NCBI GenBank assembly: GCA_903917425.1
Contig: CAIXAQ010000098.1
Coordinates: forward strand, 1 to 8,082
DNA from: an uncultured Bacteroidales bacterium
GTDB lineage: Bacteria; Bacteroidota; Bacteroidia; Bacteroidales; UBA4417
Direction: 5' to 3'
Length of the DNA stretch: 8,082 nucleotides
Position numbers and translations under genes: made by a program. The notes under the pieces are model-generated. The model made no database searches and was not told the origin of the DNA. It worked only from the letters and a program-made list of their open reading frames with translations. Below, piece after piece: positions 1 through 5,203 of the stretch (position 1 is its first letter; each line of letters opens with the position of its first letter).

Positions 1-1527
1 GGTTGATTTTTTTTTGAAAATCAGTGCCGGAAATATTCCTTTTTGAGTTGCAACAAGTTCATAATTGCATAATAAAGCAAGCAGTGTTTCTGGCTCGTCG
101 TTCAGCAAATAGCGGCCATCAATACTTTCGAGGGTTCCCCCGTGTATGTCGTGGGTGATTTTTCGTAATTCCCAAATAATAATTTCAGGTGCTTTATCGC
201 TACGGAAGTGCCTGGCATTCAACGCATCAAGTTTGTGGGAATAGGAAGCATAACTTTGAATTACAGGCCGGGGTTGCCATTTCAGATTGTTGGCAGCAAC
301 GTACGAGTAATCCCATGGATAAATATCGGCAGTCTGATTACCAATCAGTTCCAGAATATTGTTATCCAGTTTATTACGGGCAATTGATTTTTCGGATGAA
401 TACTGGCATGTATCGGTAAAATACGAGTTATGAATAATTTTCGAAACCAGATTCTGTAAGCCGTTAGCCTTCACCTGGTAAGGTTCAAAATAATATGAAC
501 TTTCAAGAGTAAAATAGAAAAGCATTACTATTATTACTGAAAAGAAACAGTTGAAAAGTTTGAAACTCTTGGTTAATATATTGTAGATCAATATTATAAA
601 CAAAATAAAAATAAACATCATTGAAGTGTGCAGGTAATCTTCGCGAGCCATTCCATATTTCCAGAGGGCAAAAAGAGCCGGACTCACCAGTGTAGAATAC
701 ATCAGAAGAGTCGTGTTTTTTAGATTCAGAGCTATCAAAAGGAGACCGGTACAAAGTGCTATCCCGATCAGCCACCAATTATTGGAAGGATACACAGCGA
801 CGGCGGCCGAGTTATCTGCAGCCAGTTCATACATGCCTTTAAAAAAGGTTCCCATCCCTTCAAAATCACCGTATAGCCCAAGCCAAACCAGCAGCAGTAC
901 AAAAGGAACGATAAGGAAAAGTAACAAACGAAACCTGCTTTCGAGTCCGATGACGGACCTGAAAATCATAATTCCGAAAAATGATAAGGTTACTAAAAGA
1001 CTTACAATTCCAACAAATGCTTTTATGTAAAGCGCTATTGGCGTGATAATCAGGGCGGGAATCAGCCATGTTACATTCCTTCGCTCGAAAAAATTGAGGT
1101 AACAGAGTATTATAATTTGAACAATAGTTAACAAGATATCATTGAGCGCAAGCAATACAAGAGTTGAAACCAATGCAAAAATCATGATACTGAAATGCTT
1201 GTGAGTTGCAAGTTTCAACAAACAATAAGCTAAAAAAATACGCAGTACAAGGTGAAACGTAACCGCCATCCAAAAAGTTGAGCTGCCCGGTAAGGGATAC
1301 ATCAGAAATGCCAGGGGGCCATGAGGGAAAATGATGTGTTTTCCAATGTCTGAATTGCCCTGAATCAGAAAATTAAAAACCCAGGCTAAAGGAGGATCAA
1401 TTCCATTGGAAAATACGGAATCCGGAAAAGGAAAAAATACGAATGCCGGAATCAAAGCGATTGTTAGTAGCAAAATAGTATTGGTTTTTCCTGAAACCGG
1501 GTGATAAAATATATTTTGTATAAACAT
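1..1527 (-). CDS. Polytopic inner-membrane protein of unnamed family, GT-C-like topology (C-terminus beyond window)
   Basis: Reading the minus strand from the ATG at 1527-1525 gives 509 codons without a stop down to base 1, so the gene is real but cut by the window edge. An in-frame TAA lies four codons before this ATG, and it is the first Met. I see about ten hydrophobic segments (near residues 17-34, 84-105, 112-146, 153-189, 200-218, 250-267, 275-290, 301-317, 326-341), then a soluble region from about 345. The first loop carries GIDPPLAW (42-49) and HIIFPHGPLAF (64-74). The soluble part has YPWDYSYVAANNLKWQPRP (403-421) followed by QSY, and APEIIIWE (446-453). A charged first loop, many membrane spans and an extracytoplasmic C-terminal domain recall GT-C lipid-linked-sugar transferases. 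I recall similar unnamed membrane proteins in other bacteria, but the catalytic role is inference. It is transcribed divergently from the protease gene. Confidence 0.85.
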   Translation of the reverse strand, partial: MFIQNIFYHPVSGKTNTILLLTIALIPAFVFFPFPDSVFSNGIDPPLAWVFNFLIQGNSDIGKHIIFPHGPLAFLMYPLPGSSTFWMAVTFHLVLRIFLAYCLLKLATHKHFSIMIFALVSTLVLLALNDILLTIVQIIILCYLNFFERRNVTWLIPALIITPIALYIKAFVGIVSLLVTLSFFGIMIFRSVIGLESRFRLLLFLIVPFVLLLVWLGLYGDFEGMGTFFKGMYELAADNSAAVAVYPSNNWWLIGIALCTGLLLIALNLKNTTLLMYSTLVSPALFALWKYGMAREDYLHTSMMFIFILFIILIYNILTKSFKLFNCFFSVIIVMLFYFTLESSYYFEPYQVKANGLQNLVSKIIHNSYFTDTCQYSSEKSIARNKLDNNILELIGNQTADIYPWDYSYVAANNLKWQPRPVIQSYASYSHKLDALNARHFRSDKAPEIIIWELRKITHDIHGGTLESIDGRYLLNDEPETLLALLCNYELVATQKGIFPALIFKKKST

Positions 1528-1608
1528 GGGCTGAGTTTAGCGCGACGAAATTACTGAAGTATTGGATAAATGCAAGCCATTCTGAAGCATGAGTTTTTTT
1601 TTTACATC

Positions 1609-1640
1609 TTTCCTTCATGTTTATATAAATATTATATTTG
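1609..1640 (+). promoter_or_regulatory. Possible Bacteroidota-type promoter for the protease gene
   Basis: TATATTTG at 1633-1640 matches the Bacteroidota -7 consensus TAnnTTTG exactly. Twenty bases upstream, TTTC at 1609-1612 is one base away from the -33 consensus TTTG. If used, transcription would begin near 1646 and leave a leader of roughly 200 nt that includes the inverted repeats at 1705-1773. The region is A/T-rich, so a chance match is quite possible. A weaker alternative lies closer to the gene: TTTG at 1791-1794 with TACTAAAT at 1815-1822, which would give a very short leader. Confidence 0.3.
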
Positions 1641-1704
1641 CATGCTGATGGTCGGTATGCCTGTAATGTTCCTTTTAACCATTTCATTACTGCTTGCTGT
1701 TACT

Positions 1705-1773
1705 AAATGTGTCATTGATTGATTCCATCAATCGAAAAACGACTGATAATCAATTAGTAAGAAAAACACATTT
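1705..1773. repeat. Nested inverted repeats, possible operator or leader structure
   Basis: AAATGTGT (1705-1712) is the exact reverse complement of ACACATTT (1766-1773). Inside it, ATTGATT (1714-1720) pairs with AATCAAT (1748-1754). A compact alternative hairpin, GATTGAT (1717-1723), loop TCC, ATCAATC (1727-1733), uses the same left strand. The two pairings are mutually exclusive, so the segment could be a protein-binding palindrome or a weak RNA switch ahead of the protease gene. All stems are short and A/T-rich, so chance is not excluded. Confidence 0.35.
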
Positions 1774-1844
1774 GTCCGGCAAGTATTTTTTTTGTTTCCC
1801 GTTTCTGAATTTAATACTAAATAAATAACAAACACTTAAACTTT

Positions 1845-4760
1845 ATGAGAAAACTAACTACACTTTTGTTCACTCTGCTGTTTGTAACTTTTGCGTTTGG
1901 TAAGTCGGTTACCATCGAAAAAGCCAGCCAGGTGGCCAACAATTATTTTGGTGCTTATTCCGGCAAGGCTAATTTCAGCGTTGCTAGCAGTTTCAGCAAA
2001 TCGTACAACGGAATCACAACCTACTATGTGTTTAATTTCACAGGTGGAGGATTTGTGGTTGTTTCGGCTGACGATGCAGCTGTACCGGTGCTTGCACAGT
2101 CGAAAGAAGGATTTATTGAGTTTGAAATTTCAAACCCGAGTGCAAAATTCTGGTTCGACAATTACAGTGAGGAGATAGCGCAACTTGTTGAAAGTAATAT
2201 GGATAACAGTTCAACTATTTCGGAGTGGAACAGTATTCTGAACAATTTGATTGATGCCCCGACAGCCGATGTTGCACCTCTATGCTCTACGACATGGGAT
2301 CAGGGACAATGGTATAATTATTATTGCCCTGTGGCTTCAGGCGGTCCTGGTGGAAAAGCATGGGCTGGTTGCGTTGCTACAGCAATGGGCCAGATTATGA
2401 AATTCTATAATTTCCCTGCAACAGGAGTAGGATCGCATACGTATGTTGACCCGGGTACAGGATCGCATACTGTCAATTTTGGAGCAACCAACTATAACTT
2501 TGCATCCATGGGCAACAGCGCAACCAGCGGTAGTTATACAGATATAGCCACACTGTTATATCATCTGGGCGTTTCGGTTGATATGGGTTATGCTGCAACC
2601 GGTTCAGGTGCATATTCAACCGATGTTCCCTGGGCTATGAGCAATTATTTTAATTATAACGGAACAACCATTAAATATGCAGCAAAAACCGATTATACCA
2701 ATACTACCTGGGTAGCCTTGCTAAAAGCGGAGTTAGATGCTAACCGCCCGGTATATTATTCAGGTTCAACTGCAGCTAACGAGGGTCATGCCTGGGTTTG
2801 CGACGGATACCGTACAAGCGACAGTAAATACCACATGAACTGGGGTTGGTCAGGTTCTTCGAACGGATATTATTCCCTGACTGCAAATATGGTTGCCGGC
2901 GGATCTGTTTTTAGTAAAAATTTCGGTATTGTTTATGGTATAAAGCCAGCTAACGCTAACATGATCGTCAGGTTCCCTAATTTGCAGGCAAATAATTCTT
3001 TTGCTTACGGACCTATGTATAACATCAATTGTTCAGTCGTTAAAGGTACGCCAACCGCTGTTAATCTTTACATTGACGGAACCCTTGTATACAACACAAC
3101 ACAAACCACTTTCTCCTATCCGTGGAATACTTCATTAGCTACCCTGGGCACACATGTTTTCCGTGTTGTTGCGCTAAATGCTACCGATACAGCTTTTCAG
3201 GAAGCTAATATCGGCCTGAGTGAATGGATTTCGCAGGCTAGTGGATTCACGGCAGCATCAAGGGGTGTAAATTATATCGACGCTGTTGATTCATTGGTTG
3301 CCTGGGCAACAGCTTACGATGGAAGCGGTGCTGCTGCCACAATTAACGAATTTACAAAAACTGTAAACGGTGGTACTACCTGGGTTCCTGGTCAGGTTCT
3401 GGGTGGTGCAGTTTACGGGCTTGGCAATATCTGCGGAATAGATGCTAATACTGCATTTGTTTCACTTTATGGCAAGACCACCCAGGATAATACTTGCGGT
3501 GTATACAAAACAATCAACGGGGGAACCACATGGGTTCACATGGTTGGTGCTCTACAAGGAGCCGCATCCTTCGCAGATAACGTTTGGTTCTGGGATGCTA
3601 ATATAGGTATGTGCCATGGTGACGTTACCGGAACCGGTACTGCTGCATATTTCGAAATTTATACCACAACCAATGGAGGAACAACATGGACACGCGTTCC
3701 AAAGACTGATATTAATGGTGGAACTGCTGCTTTATCAGGCGAAGGCGGATGGACATCTGTAATTCAGGCAGTTGGTGAAAACACAATCCTGTTCGGCACA
3801 AACAAGGCTAACCTTTACATTTCACACGACAGGGGATTACATTGGACTGTTTCAGCAACAGGAATTACCCCGGTTACGGATGGAATTAATAAAATCAGTT
3901 TTAAGGATGATATGAACGGTTTAGTGGCTCAAACCACTACCACAGTTGTTTTAAGAGAAACTCATGATGGAGGTGCAACCTGGCAAACGATTACTCCAAC
4001 CGGCCCATTCCTCACTAATGATATGGTTTATGTACCTGGTACTGAGAATACATTTGTTTCGACTGGTGCTGCAACTGGTTTTACAGGAGCATCCTACAGT
4101 TTTGACGGGGGACATTCCTGGGCTCAATTCATGGGAACTGAAACTGAACAATTCCTTGCCTGTGATTTTGTTAGCAATCGCTGTGGCTGGGCTGGTGGAT
4201 TCAGCACCACTGCAACCGACAAAGGAATGAACAAATACGTGGGTGTTTTAGCCCCTGTGGTTGTTCTGAACCCTGTAACCAACCTGATTGCACAGCCACT
4301 CGATAACAGTGTTCATTTGGAATGGACTGAGCCGGTAACACCTCCACTCAGTTATAATGTTTATCGTAACGATACTTTGATCTCAAATACTACTGCTTTA
4401 TTTTACCACGACTATCCTGTAGCCAATGGTCAGCAGAATTACTGCGTAGCGGCTGTTTATCCACTTGGCGAGTCGCCTAAAGCATGTGCAATAGCATGGA
4501 TCACTGTAGGTGTTCCCAATACGGACGAAGTTGCATACCGTGTATATCCTAACCCATCCACCGAAATTATCAATGTGGTTACCCCGGTGAAATTCAACGA
4601 GGTACGCATGGTGAATAACTTGGGCCAGGTTGTGTATCGCAACAATGTACAGGGTACTAACCTGCAGATACTTACCGAAGGTTTTAAACCCGGTATGTAT
4701 ATTCTGCAGATTTATACAGGAACCCAGATGATTTCGAAAAAAGTTTCGATTAACAGATAG
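1845..4760 (+). CDS. T9SS-secreted streptopain-like (C10) cysteine protease with Asp-box propeller
   Basis: Residues 1-19 are a signal peptide (hydrophobic core, AFG before K20). Residues 20-140 match the streptopain inhibitory propeptide (GGGFVVVSADDAAVPVLAQS at 67-86). The C10 catalytic domain spans about 145-368: WDQGQW with probable oxyanion Gln153, nucleophile Cys176 in GCVATAMGQIMKFY, His315 in EGHAW, and Asn332-Trp333 in HMNWGWSG. All expected catalytic residues are present, so it is probably active after propeptide removal. An Ig-like domain follows (about 372-460), then a beta-propeller (about 470-800) with Asp-box repeats ending at W513, W563, W615, W667, W713 and W759. A fibronectin-III-like domain (806-888) precedes a T9SS sorting domain (about 895-971: YPNPS, GQVVY, GMYILQI). 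The protein should cross the outer membrane through T9SS and be released or surface-anchored. Relatives in the C10 family include PrtT of Porphyromonas and interpain of Prevotella. The propeller may bind glycans or host and matrix proteins (inference). The ATG fits the signal peptide exactly. Confidence 0.93.
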   Translation: MRKLTTLLFTLLFVTFAFGKSVTIEKASQVANNYFGAYSGKANFSVASSFSKSYNGITTYYVFNFTGGGFVVVSADDAAVPVLAQSKEGFIEFEISNPSAKFWFDNYSEEIAQLVESNMDNSSTISEWNSILNNLIDAPTADVAPLCSTTWDQGQWYNYYCPVASGGPGGKAWAGCVATAMGQIMKFYNFPATGVGSHTYVDPGTGSHTVNFGATNYNFASMGNSATSGSYTDIATLLYHLGVSVDMGYAATGSGAYSTDVPWAMSNYFNYNGTTIKYAAKTDYTNTTWVALLKAELDANRPVYYSGSTAANEGHAWVCDGYRTSDSKYHMNWGWSGSSNGYYSLTANMVAGGSVFSKNFGIVYGIKPANANMIVRFPNLQANNSFAYGPMYNINCSVVKGTPTAVNLYIDGTLVYNTTQTTFSYPWNTSLATLGTHVFRVVALNATDTAFQEANIGLSEWISQASGFTAASRGVNYIDAVDSLVAWATAYDGSGAAATINEFTKTVNGGTTWVPGQVLGGAVYGLGNICGIDANTAFVSLYGKTTQDNTCGVYKTINGGTTWVHMVGALQGAASFADNVWFWDANIGMCHGDVTGTGTAAYFEIYTTTNGGTTWTRVPKTDINGGTAALSGEGGWTSVIQAVGENTILFGTNKANLYISHDRGLHWTVSATGITPVTDGINKISFKDDMNGLVAQTTTTVVLRETHDGGATWQTITPTGPFLTNDMVYVPGTENTFVSTGAATGFTGASYSFDGGHSWAQFMGTETEQFLACDFVSNRCGWAGGFSTTATDKGMNKYVGVLAPVVVLNPVTNLIAQPLDNSVHLEWTEPVTPPLSYNVYRNDTLISNTTALFYHDYPVANGQQNYCVAAVYPLGESPKACAIAWITVGVPNTDEVAYRVYPNPSTEIINVVTPVKFNEVRMVNNLGQVVYRNNVQGTNLQILTEGFKPGMYILQIYTGTQMISKKVSINR

Positions 4761-4782
4761 TTTTTGGATCATTAATTTATTG

Positions 4783-4810
4783 CAGAAAGCCGGGGAAACC
4801 CGGCTTTCTG
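4783..4810 (+). terminator. Strong stem-loop after the protease gene
   Basis: CAGAAAGCCGGG (4783-4794) pairs perfectly with CCCGGCTTTCTG (4799-4810) around a GAAA tetraloop of the stable GNRA type. The 12-bp G/C-rich stem begins 22 bases after the stop codon at 4758-4760, the usual place for an intrinsic terminator. The downstream sequence ATTTAACTG has only a short T run, so termination may be imperfect or the hairpin may mainly protect the mRNA 3' end. Confidence 0.8.
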
Positions 4811-4954
4811 ATTTAACTGAATCCTGGTTTTCTTTCCCGGATACACTTGAGATTTATATCGAAAAAAGTGGAGGATGCCAGATGAAGTTTCGTAATTTTA
4901 ACCATTATTAAAAGGGGTTCAACTGCTAATTTAATGGGTGTATTGAAATTGCCG

Positions 4955-4982
4955 GAAGTTCGAAGACGGAAGTCAGAAGTTC
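4955..4982 (+). repeat. Left heptad array (4 x GAAGNNN)
   Basis: Four contiguous 7-bp units read GAAGTTC, GAAGACG, GAAGTCA and GAAGTTC. The outer flank AAATTGCCG (4946-4954) also has a counterpart beyond the right-hand array, AAATGGCCA on the minus strand. The array is the left arm of an imperfect inverted repeat. Such GAAGTC-type heptads resemble short intergenic repeats I recall from other Bacteroidota genomes. No function is shown. Confidence 0.75.
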
Positions 4983-4994
4983 TATTGATAACTT

Positions 4995-5011
4995 CTTTCA
5001 TCCTATGAAAG
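4995..5011. repeat. Small hairpin between the heptad arrays
   Basis: CTTTCAT (4995-5001) and ATGAAAG (5005-5011) form a 7-bp perfect stem with a CCT loop, immediately inside the left heptad array. It could cap a larger fold made by pairing of the two arrays, or be incidental. Confidence 0.4.
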
Positions 5012-5082
5012 TGGAGCTTTTCTGGTCAATTACTTTTCTTCAAATAGCTTCTTATTGGCAGGCTTAAATCTCAAATTGGCTC

Positions 5083-5110
5083 TTTCTTCCGTCTTCTGAC
5101 TTCGGTCTTC
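5083..5110 (-). repeat. Right heptad array, inverted relative to the left one
   Basis: Read on the minus strand the units are GAAGACC, GAAGTCA, GAAGACG and GAAGAAA. Shifted by one unit against the left array, 17 of 18 bases match (GAAGAC, one mismatch, then GAAGTCAGAAG). The two arrays are therefore the arms of an inverted repeat whose unit register has slipped by one heptad. The interval between the arrays is 100 bases. Confidence 0.75.
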
Positions 5111-5119
5111 TGGCCATTT

Positions 5120-5179
5120 TAAATAATTTCCACTCAAATCGTGGCAGAATCCAAAAGTGTAAATAATTTCTACAATCGT
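5120..5179 (+). repeat. Direct repeat pair upstream of the propeller-phosphoesterase gene
   Basis: TAAATAATTTCCAC then AATCGT (5120-5133 and 5137-5142) recurs as TAAATAATTTCTAC then AATCGT (5160-5179). The copies start 40 bp apart, and the second lacks three bases (TCA) in the middle. The second copy ends 24 bases before the ATG at 5204. Same-strand, evenly placed copies suggest tandem binding sites for a regulator or a small local duplication. Confidence 0.5.
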
Positions 5180-5203
5180 CAACGAATGTAATAACGGAAA
5201 CCA

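Larger units (their letters stand above)
1528..1844. other. Divergent intergenic region (317 bases)
   Basis: This gap separates the start of the minus-strand membrane protein from the start of the protease gene and must hold the control regions of both. It is strongly A/T-rich. It contains one TAnnTTTG-like element on the plus strand and a set of nested inverted repeats at 1705-1773, both listed separately. No convincing open frame, RNA gene or minus-strand promoter was seen. The translation starts on both sides lack a clear purine-rich Shine-Dalgarno site, which is common in Bacteroidota. Confidence 0.7.
4811..5203. other. Intergenic region with repeats
   Basis: This stretch between the protease terminator and the propeller-phosphoesterase gene shows no credible coding frame. 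It holds two inverted heptad arrays (4955-4982 and 5083-5110) with a small hairpin between them, and a direct repeat close to the next start (5120-5142 and 5160-5179). No TAnnTTTG promoter was found, so the start of transcription of the downstream gene is not defined by sequence. Confidence 0.7.

Noticed and set aside
189..1069. Several 60-105-codon frames on both strands (189-419 +, 503-778 -, 713-1030 +, 866-1069 -)
   Set aside because: All overlap the 509-codon minus-strand membrane-protein frame, which is continuous and has coherent membrane spans. They look like shadows.
1397..1687. Minus-strand 96-codon frame spanning the divergent intergenic region
   Set aside because: Its C-terminal half is an out-of-frame reading of the membrane-protein N-terminus, and the remainder is low-complexity A/T-rich sequence.
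2429..2470. AGGATCGCATAC repeated 30 bp apart
   Set aside because: Encodes two GSHT turns within the protease domain. A short in-frame similarity without sign of a mobile or regulatory element.
3359..4122. Recurring GGNGGNACNACNTGG-like DNA repeats
   Set aside because: These encode the Asp-box repeats of the propeller, so the repetition is at protein level and not a separate DNA element.
4398..4772. Minus-strand 124-codon frame over the protease 3' end
   Set aside because: Antisense to the FN3 and T9SS sorting domains, which are clearly coding on the plus strand.
4813..5001. Minus-strand 62-codon frame with a TSDFRLRTS stretch
   Set aside because: The phrase is simply the translation of the GAAG heptad array. 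There is no start signal or domain, and such repeats yield similar spurious peptides.
4955..5110. CRISPR array
   Set aside because: The unit is 7 bp with no spacers inside each array, and the two arrays are inverted to each other, unlike a CRISPR locus.
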